Below are positions 23,733 through 34,750 of a DNA stretch of 58,680 bases, piece after piece. Within the stretch, counting starts at the first letter, position 1. Every line of letters begins with the position of its first letter. The DNA is from an uncultured Spartobacteria bacterium (GTDB taxonomy: Bacteria; Verrucomicrobiota; Verrucomicrobiia; Chthoniobacterales; Chthoniobacteraceae): contig CAIRYQ010000026.1 of NCBI GenBank assembly GCA_903882875.1, forward strand, positions 1 through 58,680. The letters are read 5' to 3'. The notes under the pieces are model-generated. The model did no database searches and was not told where the DNA came from. It saw only the letters and a program-made list of their open reading frames with translations. Both the position numbers and the translations under genes were made by a program.

Positions 23733-26432
23733 ATGAAGCTCCTCATCCCCGCACTCGCACTCATCATGGCAGCCCCCGCATTTTCCGCCGAAGAAAAGCC
23801 CGCGCAGGTTCCCGGCGTCACGTTCGTCCGCAAGGCCGGGCAAATTTCCGAATACCGCCTCGAATCGAACGGCCTCCGCATCCTGCTCGTGCCGGAAAAA
23901 TCCGCGCCGGTCGTCACCTTTATGGTGACGTATCACGTCGGCTCGCGGAACGAGGTCACGGGCACCACGGGCGCGACGCATCTGCTCGAGCACCTCATGT
24001 TCAAGGGCACGGAAAAATTCGACCGCAGCAAGGGCACCGGCTTTGATCAGGTGCTCGAACGCGTGGGCGCGGAGACAAACGCGACGACGTGGCTGGATCG
24101 CACAAACTACTTCGCAACCGTCCCCGCAAACGCACTGCCGCTGCTCGTCGAGGTTGAGGCCGACCGGATGCGGAACCTCGCGCTGCGCGAGGACGACCGC
24201 CGCCCGGAGATGGTCGTCGTGCGGAATGAATTCGAGCGCGGCGAAAACGATCCGCGCGCCGCGCTCGACAAGGAGCTGTGGAGCGCCGCATTCCTCGCAC
24301 ACCCGTACCACCACGACACGATCGGCTGGCGCAGCGACATCGAGAAGGTGCCGATCGAAAAACTGCGCGCATTTTACGACACCTTCTACTGGCCGGACAA
24401 TGCGACCGCGACCCTCATCGGCGATTTCGATCCCGCGGCGGCTCTCGCGGAAATCCAGAAGCACTACGGCGCGATCCCGAAGGCGCCGCATCCCATCCCG
24501 CAAATCTACACCGAGGAGCCCGAGCAGAGCGGCCCGCGCCGCGTCACCGTGAAACGCGGCGGCGAGCTCGGCGTCGTCGCCATCGCCCACAAGACACCCG
24601 CGGCCACGGACGCCGACTGGCCCGCGGTCGAAGTGCTCCGCACAATTTTGACCGTCGGAAAAACGAGCCGCTGCTACCGCGCGCTCACGGACAAGAACCT
24701 CACGACCGAAGTCAGCGGCCAGCTCAGTTTCACGCACGATCCCTCGCTGCACATCCTCACCGCGGAACTCACTCCGGGCACGAAGCACGAGGCCGCGGAG
24801 CGCGCGCTCCTCGCCGAGATCGAGCGCGTGAAAAAGAGCGGCGTCACCGATGCCGAGGTGCAGACCGCCGTCGCAAAGCTGATCGCCGAACGCGCATACG
24901 CCCGCGACGGATCCTTCGCACAGGCCGAGCAGCTCAACGAGTGCATCGCCGTCGGCGACTGGACGCTCCACGTTTCGATCGGGGAGAAATTCAAGGCCGT
25001 CACCGCGGCGGACGTGAAGCGCGTCGCGAACACATACTTCGTGGAGAAGCACAGCGTGACCGGCTGGTTCATCCCGTCGAATGAGGGCGGCGAGACTCCG
25101 GTGAAAAAGCAGGCCGACGAAAAGCCGAAGCTCAAGGAAGTCGTCCCGGCGAAAGCGCCCGAGCAGGCGCTTCCACCGCCGGCCACCACCAATCTCGCAA
25201 GCACCGTCGTGCGCGAAAAAGTCGCCGGGGTCGAACTGCTCCTCTGCCGAACCGACGTGAAGGACGCCGTGACGATCCACGCCAGCATCGCCGCGGGCGA
25301 GACCGCCGCCGCGAACCCCGCGCTCGCGCATCTCGCCGCCGCGATGATCGAGCGCGGCACCGTGAAACACGATCAGTTTGCGATTGCCGACTTGCTCGAA
25401 AAGGCAGGCGTGGTGGTTGAACCGCGGGTCAACGGCGACACGCTGGAACTCGAAGCGAAACTGCTGCGCAAGGACATCCCGCTAGTCGTCTCGCTGATCG
25501 CAGAACAACTGCGGACGCCCGCATTTTCCGCCGCAGAATTTGCGAAGGCAAAGAAACAGCTCACCGCCGAGGCGCAGCAGACGCTCGAAGACACGGACGC
25601 GCAGGCGGCCATCGCATTTTCACAGGCGCTCTACCCGCCAGGCCATCCCGCGCGGCGCGCGGGCATCGTGGAACTCATCGCCGCGATTGAGAAGGCCAAG
25701 CTCGCCGAGGTACGCGCATTCCACGCCGCAGCCTACGGGCCCGACTCGCTGCACATTGCCGCCGCGGGCGATCTCGATCCCGCGGCATTCAAGGCGGAAG
25801 TCGCGAAGGCATTCGCGGGATGGAAAGGCGGGCGCGCGCCGAAGGCCTCCGACTCACCGGCGGCCGCAGGCGGCGAAAAGACCGTTCAGCTTCCCGACAA
25901 ATCGAGCGTGAGCGTCGTCATCGGCCAGCCGAGCGGACTGCGCGCGACCGACGCCGACTGGCTCGCGCTGAACATCGGCACCGGTATCCTCGGTCGCGGT
26001 TTCACGAGCCGGCTTGTCGGAAATGTGCGTGATCGCGAAGGCCTCACTTACGGCATCGGCGCGACTCTTTCCGGCGATTCATTCCGCACCGGCGCGTGGA
26101 CCACGAAGGCGACCTTTGCACCCGCGCTGCTGGAGCGCGGAATCGAAAGCACGCGCCGTGAGATCCAGTCGTGGTGGGAAAAGGGAATCACCGCCGAGGA
26201 ACTCGAATACCGCAAGAGTGCGGCGGCGGGACAGTTTGCCGTCGCTCTGGAAACTTCGCACGGACTCGCCGAACAGCTCCTGCGCTGCGCCGAGCGCGGG
26301 CTCGACGTCGCGTGGCTCGATGAATTCCCCGCGAAAGTTCGCGCGCTCACCGTCGAGCAGGTGAACGCCGCGGTGAAGAAGCACCTCGATCCCGCGAAGA
26401 TGACGACGGTGAAGGCTGGCACGCTGAAGTAG
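23733..26432 (+). CDS. M16-family metallopeptidase, two halves
   Basis: An 899-residue exported peptidase with a signal peptide (MKLLIPALALIMAAPAFSA). The first half has the inverted zinc motif HLLEHLMFKG (His83, His87) and the downstream Glu166 in VVVRNEFER. The second half (from about 480) keeps the fold but has no HxxEH, as in paired M16 proteins where one half is inactive; it carries AGVVVEPRVNGD and the closing RDREGLTYGIGATL. The two halves form a closing cage on peptide substrates. The start at 23733 is fixed by the signal peptide. Confidence 0.9.
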   Translation: MKLLIPALALIMAAPAFSAEEKPAQVPGVTFVRKAGQISEYRLESNGLRILLVPEKSAPVVTFMVTYHVGSRNEVTGTTGATHLLEHLMFKGTEKFDRSKGTGFDQVLERVGAETNATTWLDRTNYFATVPANALPLLVEVEADRMRNLALREDDRRPEMVVVRNEFERGENDPRAALDKELWSAAFLAHPYHHDTIGWRSDIEKVPIEKLRAFYDTFYWPDNATATLIGDFDPAAALAEIQKHYGAIPKAPHPIPQIYTEEPEQSGPRRVTVKRGGELGVVAIAHKTPAATDADWPAVEVLRTILTVGKTSRCYRALTDKNLTTEVSGQLSFTHDPSLHILTAELTPGTKHEAAERALLAEIERVKKSGVTDAEVQTAVAKLIAERAYARDGSFAQAEQLNECIAVGDWTLHVSIGEKFKAVTAADVKRVANTYFVEKHSVTGWFIPSNEGGETPVKKQADEKPKLKEVVPAKAPEQALPPPATTNLASTVVREKVAGVELLLCRTDVKDAVTIHASIAAGETAAANPALAHLAAAMIERGTVKHDQFAIADLLEKAGVVVEPRVNGDTLELEAKLLRKDIPLVVSLIAEQLRTPAFSAAEFAKAKKQLTAEAQQTLEDTDAQAAIAFSQALYPPGHPARRAGIVELIAAIEKAKLAEVRAFHAAAYGPDSLHIAAAGDLDPAAFKAEVAKAFAGWKGGRAPKASDSPAAAGGEKTVQLPDKSSVSVVIGQPSGLRATDADWLALNIGTGILGRGFTSRLVGNVRDREGLTYGIGATLSGDSFRTGAWTTKATFAPALLERGIESTRREIQSWWEKGITAEELEYRKSAAAGQFAVALETSHGLAEQLLRCAERGLDVAWLDEFPAKVRALTVEQVNAAVKKHLDPAKMTTVKAGTLK

Positions 26433-26441
26433 CGCGTCCGT

Positions 26442-27854
26442 TCAAAACGGCATCCAGCCGAGAGTGAAGGAACGGTCCAGAAACCACGCGAGCCCGAGCA
26501 GCGCGACGACAATGCTGATAGCAATTTTCGCCCCCGGCCCGTGTTTCCATTTCGCCAGCGCCAGCGACACCGGCAGCAACACAAGAACGATGGCAAGCTG
26601 GCCGGCCTCGACGCCGAGATTGAAGACCAGCAGGCACTTCGCCTTCTGATCCGGCGGCAGTTCCTGCGGATTGAGGTTATTGGCAAACGAGAAGCCGTGG
26701 ATGAGCCCGAAGAAAAATGTGAGCATCCAGCGGTGGGCAAATTTCGTGCGCCACAGGTTTTCGCATCCGACATACATGATGGTCAGCGCGACTGCGCATT
26801 CGATCCGATCCTGCCGAATCTTCACCACTTCAAACGCCGCGAGAAGCAGCGTGATGCTGTGTGCGACGGTGAACGAAGTGATGATCGTGACGAGCGGACG
26901 CAGTCGGCTGACGACCAGCAGTGCGAGCAGGAAGCACAGGTGATCAAAGCCGGTGAGGATGTGCCCGATTCCCCTCTTGAAATACGACCACACGGGTGAG
27001 TCGTCGGCATTGCTACGATGCGTCGCGTGCCGTGCCGCGGCATCGGGCTCCGTCTTTTTCGTGGGCGGGGCAGAAGGATTTGCAGCAGGAGCTTGGGGCG
27101 AGGCGTAGGCGACATCGAAAAGATAGTCCGGCTCCGCAGCCGTGAACACGACCTCGGTGCCCTGCCCTCGGTATTCGAAAACGCCGAGCACGCTGTGCCG
27201 GTCGCCGAGCGTGCCGAAGATGCCGAAGAGCAGCGCCACACTTTTCGGCGGCGACGCGAGCGGCTTGTCGAAGCCAAAGGACACGAGCGCCTCGTTCGTG
27301 TGCCACGCAGCGGCGGGGATCGGATCCGGCGCGTCGAGCGGCCAAAAGGGATCCTTTGCCGCACCGAGGTCTGAGGCGGCTTCGTTCACCTCGATGCCGA
27401 CGTGGGTGCGGAGGAATTTCTGGATCGCAGGCGTTGCGCGGCGGAGTTCCTCGCGGCTGAGCGCGGAGTCGCGGTTCTCATCAAGGTCGGGAACGATCCG
27501 CTGGAGCGTGAAGATGTCGAGCGTGAGGCGGATTTCGAGACGGTCGTTGAAAATGCGGACGCGTGCGTAGCTCGTTTCCACATTGTGTGCGCAGGCGGAT
27601 GAGCAGACGAGAAACAGTCCGAGAAAAAATGCGGCGAGAGTGAAGGCGACCACTGCGCGCCCATCACCAATCGTCCGAGGCTGCCGTTCTGCGACGGAAA
27701 TGGAATGAAGGGACAAGCGGCGGAAGCCGACGGCTTTCGCATCCCCGTTTGTCTGGGGCGATCTGATCGCGAGCTTGCGCGGCATGGGCCGCGACGCAGA
27801 AGCACCATGTCCGGGAACGACGCAGCGATGCTTTTTCCGCGTGCTCGATTTCAT
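26442..27854 (-). CDS. HupE/UreJ-type membrane protein
   Basis: About 470 residues with a signal (VVAFTLAAFFLGLFLVCSSACA), a periplasmic domain with an EF-hand-like loop (DLDENRDSALSREELRRA), and a C-terminal block of about six helices with the HupE/UreJ signature GIGHILTGFDHLCFLLALL, TSFTVAHSITL and FFFGLIHGFSFANNL. The conserved His/Asp residues there suit metal or nickel transport, though the substrate is unproven. The start is unsure: ATG at 27854 has AGGG just upstream, but in-frame starts lie further upstream and downstream. Confidence 0.8.
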   Translation of the reverse strand: MKSSTRKKHRCVVPGHGASASRPMPRKLAIRSPQTNGDAKAVGFRRLSLHSISVAERQPRTIGDGRAVVAFTLAAFFLGLFLVCSSACAHNVETSYARVRIFNDRLEIRLTLDIFTLQRIVPDLDENRDSALSREELRRATPAIQKFLRTHVGIEVNEAASDLGAAKDPFWPLDAPDPIPAAAWHTNEALVSFGFDKPLASPPKSVALLFGIFGTLGDRHSVLGVFEYRGQGTEVVFTAAEPDYLFDVAYASPQAPAANPSAPPTKKTEPDAAARHATHRSNADDSPVWSYFKRGIGHILTGFDHLCFLLALLVVSRLRPLVTIITSFTVAHSITLLLAAFEVVKIRQDRIECAVALTIMYVGCENLWRTKFAHRWMLTFFFGLIHGFSFANNLNPQELPPDQKAKCLLVFNLGVEAGQLAIVLVLLPVSLALAKWKHGPGAKIAISIVVALLGLAWFLDRSFTLGWMPF

Positions 27855-28002
27855 CGCCCTGCGTTTAATTCCGCCATCGGTGCCGCAAAAGACAAATAGG
27901 CACGCGGCGGGGCGGTCAATTTCACAAGCGCGCACCTGACACCAGCCCGTGTGGAAAGACTTTCGCGGCAGGATTGGCACTCGCATTGCTTTTGCAACGG
28001 AC

Positions 28003-29220
28003 ATGCTCTCCTTTGCCTACCAAGCCCGCGACTCTGCGGGAAAAATCATGAACGGCGTCCAAGAAGGCCTCAACGAGGAAAACGCCGTGAACGCGCTGAT
28101 GTCGCGCGGCCTTCTCGTGCTCTCGATCCAGCAGAAGGGCGCGAGCAAGATGGCGCGCGTAAAATCGAGGGTGCCCGACGCGGATCTCGTGATGTTCACG
28201 CGCATGCTCGCGACGATGGTGGACGCGGGCCTGCCGCTCGTGGGCGCGCTCACCGCACTTTTCGAACAGGCCGATCCGAAGAAGCAGGCGGGCCTCCGCC
28301 GCATCATCGGCGAAATCACGGCCTACGTGCAGGAAGGCTCGACGTTCACGGACGCGATCAGCAAGCACCCGAAGGTTTTCTCGCGGCTCTACACCTCGAT
28401 GGTGAAGGCCGGCGAGTCCGGCGGCATGTTGTCCGAGGTGCTGGACCGGCTCGCGGGATTCCTCGAGTCATCGGCGCGGCTGACGAAGAAAATCAAGTCC
28501 GCCATGACCTACCCGGTGATCGTGATCTGCATCGCGATGGCCATCACGATTTTCCTCATCGTAAAAGTCGTGCCGGTCTTCGGCAGCATCTTCGCGGACT
28601 TCGGCGCGAAGCTCCCCGCGCCCACGCAGTTCCTGATCGATCTGTCATCGTTCATGCGGAACTACTGGTACTACATGATCGGCGGTGTCGTCGGCATTTT
28701 CTACGGCATCCGCGCATGGATGAAGACCGAAAAGGGCGCGGACACATGGGATCGCTGGAAGCTAAAGATGCCGGTGTTCGGCCCGCTCGTTCACAAGATT
28801 TGCATGAGCCGCTTTGCGCGCACCTTTGCGCAGCTCATCCGCTCAGGCGTGCCGATTCTCGAGGTGATGCAGATCGTCGGCGACACATCGGGCAACAGTG
28901 TCGTGACAAAGGCGATCAAGGCCGTCTCGCTCGACGTGGAGAAAGGCGATCACCTCACCGCTTCACTGAACCGCCAGGCGATCTTCCCGCCGATGATGCT
29001 GCGCATGGTCGCCGCCGGCGAGAGCACAGGCAAGATTGACACGATGCTCGAAAAGATCGCGGACTTCTGGGACGAAGAAATCGAGGCGCTGCTCTCGGCG
29101 CTCACCTCGCTCATCGAGCCGATGCTCATCGTCGTCCTCGGCGTGATCGTCGGCGGCATCGTCATCGCGATGTTCCTCCCGATCTTCAAGCTGAGCGACA
29201 TCGTCTCAGCGAACAAGTAG
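28003..29220 (+). CDS. type II secretion / type IV pilus inner-membrane protein (PilC/GspF)
   Basis: A 405-residue protein with two T2SSF domains, each followed by membrane helices (about 168-190, 218-238 and 375-398). Signatures: FTRMLATMVDAGLPLVGAL, KVFSRLYTSMVKAGESGGML, then FARTFAQLIRSGVPILEVM and MLRMVAAGESTGKIDTMLE. It forms the platform that couples the assembly ATPase to pilin extrusion. The ATG at 28003 is preferred: the longer frame adds 18 residues with a different composition. No other pilus gene is present nearby, so the system is dispersed. It ends with a 15-bp overlap on the next gene, which converges. Confidence 0.9.
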   Translation: MLSFAYQARDSAGKIMNGVQEGLNEENAVNALMSRGLLVLSIQQKGASKMARVKSRVPDADLVMFTRMLATMVDAGLPLVGALTALFEQADPKKQAGLRRIIGEITAYVQEGSTFTDAISKHPKVFSRLYTSMVKAGESGGMLSEVLDRLAGFLESSARLTKKIKSAMTYPVIVICIAMAITIFLIVKVVPVFGSIFADFGAKLPAPTQFLIDLSSFMRNYWYYMIGGVVGIFYGIRAWMKTEKGADTWDRWKLKMPVFGPLVHKICMSRFARTFAQLIRSGVPILEVMQIVGDTSGNSVVTKAIKAVSLDVEKGDHLTASLNRQAIFPPMMLRMVAAGESTGKIDTMLEKIADFWDEEIEALLSALTSLIEPMLIVVLGVIVGGIVIAMFLPIFKLSDIVSANK

Positions 29221-29769
29221 GCCGCCCACGATCAGCAACGCTCCATAGGCGAGCCCGGCGAAAGCCGCGGCTCGCCAGCGTTTTTCGGAGGCGGTCGCCC
29301 ACGAGATCTGATTGCGCAGCGTGTAGGGCATCCCGACCCAAAACATGCCGAGGACAACCCACGCATAGGCGAGCACGACAAGCGCGAGACGGATTTTTTC
29401 CGGGCGCAAAAATGCCGACTCCAGCAGCGGCTCGGCGACGAGGAGCGCACACGCACCGAGCGCACGCACGGCGAGGAAATCCGGGATGAACGTGATCGCC
29501 AGCCCTGCCGCGATCGGCGTGGCGATCAGCACCGTGTTCCGCCACGGATCGAAGTCGCCGAGATCCATTATCCGCACAAGGAAGAAAAACCACGCGCCCG
29601 CGACGAGCGAGAGCACCACGCCGGCCTCCTTGCTCCGAGGAAACTTGCGCAGCCAGTCCTGCGCCGCGCGCACCTTCACGAGCGCGAGCACATGTGCGAT
29701 GATGAGCAGCACGCCGACACCGAGCATCGTGTTCTTGAGCGTGAGCCAGGAGAAATCGTGGTAGATCAT
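29206..29769 (-). CDS. six-helix membrane protein, unknown
   Basis: A 187-residue inner-membrane protein with about six hydrophobic helices (first LKNTMLGVGVLLIIAHVLAL; last AAAFAGLAYGALLIVGGLLV) and short charged loops (VKVRAAQDWLRKFPRSK). No family recognised. Its 3' end overlaps the PilC/GspF gene by 15 bp in convergent orientation, and its start lies 8 bp after the 29761 region. It is followed on the same strand by no gene but lies just downstream of purQ (18 bp), so it could be the last gene of the purS-purQ transcript. Confidence 0.65.
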   Translation of the reverse strand: MIYHDFSWLTLKNTMLGVGVLLIIAHVLALVKVRAAQDWLRKFPRSKEAGVVLSLVAGAWFFFLVRIMDLGDFDPWRNTVLIATPIAAGLAITFIPDFLAVRALGACALLVAEPLLESAFLRPEKIRLALVVLAYAWVVLGMFWVGMPYTLRNQISWATASEKRWRAAAFAGLAYGALLIVGGLLVR

Positions 29770-29787
29770 GCGCGGGATTTTTCTGCG

Positions 29788-30489
<702 letters not shown>

Positions 30490-30492
30490 GTG

Positions 30493-30723
30493 CTATTTCT
30501 CCAGCACGAGCTGGTAGTCCTCGACGACGGGATTGCTGAGAAGGTCGCGGCAGATTTCGTGGAGCTTCGCCTCGTCTGCACCGTCCACCTCGAGATCGAT
30601 CATTTTGCCGACGCGCACGCTTTTCACGCCGGGCAGCCCATGGTGGCGCATCGCGTCCCGCACGGCCACGCCCTGCGGGTCGAGAATGCTGGTTTTCGGC
30701 ATCACGATCACTTTTGCTTTCAT
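30493..30723 (-). CDS. purS: phosphoribosylformylglycinamidine synthase, PurS subunit
   Basis: A 76-residue PurS, the small bridging subunit needed by PurL-PurQ in this type of purine synthesis. It has the usual opening AKVIVMPKTSILDPQGVAVRD, the LPGVKSVRVGKMIDLEV core and the C-terminal NPVVEDYQLVLEK. The ATG at 30723 fits the family; the open frame has 25 unlikely codons upstream. It lies directly before purQ on the same strand. Confidence 0.95.
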   Translation of the reverse strand: MKAKVIVMPKTSILDPQGVAVRDAMRHHGLPGVKSVRVGKMIDLEVDGADEAKLHEICRDLLSNPVVEDYQLVLEK

Positions 30724-30794
30724 AAGAGGCGCGGCTTGTAGAGGGCTCCCCGGCGCGTGTCGAGCACTCCCGCTTGCGCGCTGCGCCGGCGGCA

Positions 30795-33779
30795 TCATTT
30801 CGGACTGAACATCGCTTTCAACACCGCGGCCAGATCGGACACGGCGAACGGCTTGTCGAGCCGCGCGGTCACCCCCAGCTTCCGAAATTCCGCGGCCACG
30901 GCTTCATCCAGCCGCCCACTGGAAACGGCGACCGGGATGTCCGGCAGCATCCGCCGCAGTTCGCGGACAAACGCCAGCCCGTCCATGCGTGGCATGTGCA
31001 GATCCGTGAAGACGGCGCGCAATTCGGCGCGATGCCGTTCCGCCTGCGCGAGCCCGTCCGCGCCGTCGGAGGCCGTCAGCGGCGTGAAATTCAGCCGCTT
31101 CAAAATCATCCGCGCCATGTCGCGGACGGACGCCTCGTCGTCCACAAAAAGGATGGTCTCGCCGCGCCCGGAAAACTCCTGCGGAATGGCTGCGGACTGC
31201 TCCGCCGGCGCGGTCGTCTCCGCGGCGGGGATGCAGACGGTGAATGCCGATCCCTCCCCCGGCTGCGAATGCACCTGCAAAAATCCGCCGTGGCCCTTCA
31301 CGATCCCCACGACGGTCGAGAGCCCGAGGCCGGTGCCCTTGTCCGGGCCTTTGGTCGTGAAGAACGGATCAAAAATCCGCTCGATGATTTCCGGCGGGAT
31401 GCCCGTGCCCGTGTCCCGCACCGTCAGCATCACGTACCTGCCGGGCTTCGCGTCGGGCGCGGATTTGGCGAATGCGGCGTCCACGTCGAGGGCAGACGCC
31501 TCCACCGTGAGCGTGCCGCCGGAAGGCATCGCGTCCCGCGCATTCACACACAGGTTCAGGAGCACCTGGTGCAACTGCGTGACGTCTCCGAGCACGGAAG
31601 GCAGCGCGGGATCGGATGCGACGTTCATCTCAATGTCCTTCGGAAAAGTGCTCTTCATCATCCCCTCCAGCTCCCGCACCAGCCGTCCGGGCTGGATGGA
31701 AATGCGCTCGCCTCCCACGCCCCTGGCGAATGCGAGCAGTTGCCTCACCATGTCCGTGCTCCGCCTGGCGCTGGCTTCAAACATCTCCATGAATTTCGAC
31801 TCGCCGGGGTACTGCTCCCTGAGCAGTTCCAACCCCATCACGATCGGGGCGAGCGCGTTGTTCAGGTCATGCGCGACACCACCCGCGAGCGTGCCGATAG
31901 CCTCCAGCCGCTGTGAACGCTGCGCCATTCGCTCGTGCTGGAGGCGCTCGGTGATGTCGCGCGCGATGGCCACAAACCGCGGTTGCCCGTCCGCAGGCGT
32001 GACGTATTGCACATTGATTTCGACCGGAATCAAATGTCCGTCCCGGTGCCGGTGAACCGACGTGAAGCGGTGCGACGGGACTTCGCCGCGAATCATCGGC
32101 ACGACACTTTCGCGGAACTTTCCCTCGTCGAATTCCGGTGAGATGTCCCGCGGCGACATTCCGAGCAGCTCCTCGCGGGTGTATCCGAGCTGACGTGCCG
32201 CACCGGCATTCACGCGGGTGAAACGCAGCGTCCCAGGATCAAAGATGAACGCGGCGTCCTCCGCCGCGTCCAGCGTGAGCAGCGCCTGCCGCATCTCGGT
32301 CGTGCGCAGCGCGACGAGCGCCTCGAGCTGGGTGTTCAGATTGCGCGTCGCCTCCTCGGCGGCCTTCTGCGCGGTGATGTCGCGCACCGTCGCCTGGAGG
32401 AACGATTCCCCGCCCTGCTCGATCCGGCTCAGCAGCACCGTGGCGGCAAAGGGCCATCCGTCGAGGCGCCGGTGCGTCCATTCAAAAAAGTGCGAGCCCT
32501 CACTCATCGCCGTCGCGATCATCTCCGCCGCCTTTTCCTCGGAAGTCCGCCCGTCGGGCTGCAACTCCGGCGACACTTCCCACGGGCCGAGCGCGCAGAA
32601 CTGCTCCTCGTCCCTCACACCAAACAGGCCCAGCGTGGCGGGATTGCACGATGTGAATCGCCAGTCCGGCGGACTCAGCGTCATGATCGCGTCACGGCTT
32701 CCGGAGATGAGCAGCCGGTGGCGCTCCTCGCTCGCCCGCAACGCCCGCTCGGCCCTGCGCTCCGCCGTCTGGTCGCGGAAGCAGAGGACCACGCCGGCAA
32801 GGCGGCCAGTGTTATTGCGAATGGGAGCCGCGCTGTCGGCGATGGGCCGCTCCGTCCCGTCGCGCGCGATGAGCAGGGTGTGGCTGCCCATCCCGTGGAT
32901 TTCGCCCGAGGCCAGCACATCGCCCACCGGGATGATCGCGGGCTTACGCGTTTCCTCGCTGACGATGCGAAAGACCTCGGCCGCAGGACGCCCCATTGCC
33001 TCGGCCTCTTTCCAGCCCGTCAATGCCTCCGCGATCGGATTCATCCGCGTCACACGCCCCTCCGTGTCCGTAGCCAGCACGGCGTCACCGATTGATTTGA
33101 GCGTGACGGCGAGGCTTTCCTCGCTGCGCCGGAGGGCATCCTCCGCCTGCTGCCGCTTTTGAAAATCACGCTGCACGATCACGTTCGCGAATCCAATCAG
33201 CCCCAACGACAGCAGACCGCCGAATGCCACGATTGCCATCGTCGTCCGGGCCAAAGCCTCGGCCTTGGCCGTGAGCGGCTTCAGCATCTTCTCCTCCTCG
33301 TTTTCCATCTCGCCGATCAGCCTTCGGATCTCATCCATCGTCCGCTGGCCCTGTCCCTCGACGACGAGCGCGAGCGCGCCGGAGGTGTCGCCACTCCGGC
33401 GCACGCGGATCGCCTCCTCCACCTGCCGGATCTTCTCCTGAATCAAAGGCTCCAAAGCCGCCAGCCGGAGCTGCTGGCCCGGATTCTCCCGAGTCAGCCG
33501 CTTCACCGTATCGAACGATTTCCGAACCGTCGGGATCGCGGCCTGGTAGGGTGCCAGAATTTTCTCGTCGCCGGAAATCGCGAACCCGCGGTTTCCCGTC
33601 TCCGTGTTCAGCATTTCCACAAGCGTGACCTCCAGTTCGTCCACCACTTCGTAGGTGCGGGCCACCGCCTGGAAAGTCTCCACATTCCGCCGACCGCTCC
33701 ACCACGCACTCGCGCCCGTGAGCATCAGAAACACCATCGCAACCGCGAAACCGGCGTGGATCTTTTTCTGAATCAACAT
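30795..33779 (-). CDS. hybrid sensor histidine kinase: CHASE3-PAS-PAS-PAS-HisKA-HATPase-REC
   Basis: A 994-residue membrane kinase. After one helix at the N-terminus, a CHASE3 sensor (about 35-175; NTETGNRGFAISGDEKILAP) lies outside, with a second helix about 190-210. Three PAS domains follow (about 230-350, 355-470 and 505-620). The phospho-His is in GGVAHDLNNALAP (about 645), the ATP site in NLCVNARDAMP and DTGTGIPPEI, and the C-terminal REC has its acceptor Asp in AVFTDLHMPRMDG. The ATG at 33779 is used; GTG/ATG codons further upstream add unlikely residues. No dedicated partner regulator lies next to it; purS-purQ are downstream and unrelated. Confidence 0.9.
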   Translation of the reverse strand: MLIQKKIHAGFAVAMVFLMLTGASAWWSGRRNVETFQAVARTYEVVDELEVTLVEMLNTETGNRGFAISGDEKILAPYQAAIPTVRKSFDTVKRLTRENPGQQLRLAALEPLIQEKIRQVEEAIRVRRSGDTSGALALVVEGQGQRTMDEIRRLIGEMENEEEKMLKPLTAKAEALARTTMAIVAFGGLLSLGLIGFANVIVQRDFQKRQQAEDALRRSEESLAVTLKSIGDAVLATDTEGRVTRMNPIAEALTGWKEAEAMGRPAAEVFRIVSEETRKPAIIPVGDVLASGEIHGMGSHTLLIARDGTERPIADSAAPIRNNTGRLAGVVLCFRDQTAERRAERALRASEERHRLLISGSRDAIMTLSPPDWRFTSCNPATLGLFGVRDEEQFCALGPWEVSPELQPDGRTSEEKAAEMIATAMSEGSHFFEWTHRRLDGWPFAATVLLSRIEQGGESFLQATVRDITAQKAAEEATRNLNTQLEALVALRTTEMRQALLTLDAAEDAAFIFDPGTLRFTRVNAGAARQLGYTREELLGMSPRDISPEFDEGKFRESVVPMIRGEVPSHRFTSVHRHRDGHLIPVEINVQYVTPADGQPRFVAIARDITERLQHERMAQRSQRLEAIGTLAGGVAHDLNNALAPIVMGLELLREQYPGESKFMEMFEASARRSTDMVRQLLAFARGVGGERISIQPGRLVRELEGMMKSTFPKDIEMNVASDPALPSVLGDVTQLHQVLLNLCVNARDAMPSGGTLTVEASALDVDAAFAKSAPDAKPGRYVMLTVRDTGTGIPPEIIERIFDPFFTTKGPDKGTGLGLSTVVGIVKGHGGFLQVHSQPGEGSAFTVCIPAAETTAPAEQSAAIPQEFSGRGETILFVDDEASVRDMARMILKRLNFTPLTASDGADGLAQAERHRAELRAVFTDLHMPRMDGLAFVRELRRMLPDIPVAVSSGRLDEAVAAEFRKLGVTARLDKPFAVSDLAAVLKAMFSPK

Positions 33780-33943
33780 TTCCCCATAAGTCGCGCCAGT
33801 GTTGCCACACGGGGCAGCCTTCGCCAAATGACACCTGCTTCATGCCACTGCTCATGCCGCTGGGCGAATGTGCGCGCACCGGAATTTCCCGGACGCCGAC
33901 TCTCGGCTCGACACGATCCCGCACCCGCGGCTACCGTCCACGC

Positions 33944-34750
33944 ATGTTTCGAAGCGCCTGCGTGTCCACCCTGCTCGCGCTGGCGGCGTGTGTCTGCACG
34001 GTCGCGGACGGCGCACAGCCTCTCGCGGAGGATCAGGTGCGCGGCGCGGAATTTCTCGACGGCCTCTCGGTTCCCGCGCCGGGCGAACTTTTCGCCGCCT
34101 TCGGAAAAATCGGCAAGCCCGACTGGGCCGCATTTTTCCGCAAGCAGCCGCCGGCACCGCACACGAGCCGCCCGCTCATCGCGCTGAACCTCGGCACGCG
34201 CATCGCCGACGGTTTCCTCGCCGCCGAGGCGCAGGACCGGCAGCAGGTGAAAAACATCTCGATGGAAATCAAAGTGCTCGCGAAGAGCCTCGGGCTGGAG
34301 CAGGAATTCATGGCGCGCAGCAACAGCATCGCGGACTTTGCCGACAACCGCCGGTGGGATGCGCTGGATGAGGAGCTTGATGCCGTGCAGTCCGAACTCG
34401 CCGCCGCGATGACCGCGCGCAGCGACGCCGAACTCGTCACCCTCATGTCGCTCGGCTGCTGGCTGCGCTCCGTGGACATCGCAGCCGCACTGCTCGCCAC
34501 CGAATACACACCCGAGGGGGCAAAAGTGCTGCGCCTACCCGCCGTCGCTGATTTTTTCGCAACAAGGCTCGATGCGCTGCCCGCAAAAATCAAAACGCTC
34601 CCCGCCATCGCCGAAATCCGACGCCGCCTGCCCGCACTTGGCGCGACCCTCTCGCTGCCTGCCGCGACGCCCGCATCCGCCGAAACCGTGGCCGGGATTC
34701 ACGATCTCACCGCCGCCATGATCCGCATCATCAGCGCCCCGGAAAAATGA
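33944..34750 (+). CDS. secreted helical protein, unknown
   Basis: A 268-residue exported protein (signal MFRSACVSTLLALAACVCTVADG). The mature part is almost all helical: DQVRGAEFLDGLSVPAPGELFAAFGKIG resembles a repeated sensor region, then QQVKNISMEIKVLAKSLGL and LDEELDAVQSELAAAM suggest coiled coils. No family recognised. The stop overlaps the next start by ATGA, so it is coupled to the 34747 gene, and the two secreted proteins probably act together. Confidence 0.65.
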   Translation: MFRSACVSTLLALAACVCTVADGAQPLAEDQVRGAEFLDGLSVPAPGELFAAFGKIGKPDWAAFFRKQPPAPHTSRPLIALNLGTRIADGFLAAEAQDRQQVKNISMEIKVLAKSLGLEQEFMARSNSIADFADNRRWDALDEELDAVQSELAAAMTARSDAELVTLMSLGCWLRSVDIAAALLATEYTPEGAKVLRLPAVADFFATRLDALPAKIKTLPAIAEIRRRLPALGATLSLPAATPASAETVAGIHDLTAAMIRIISAPEK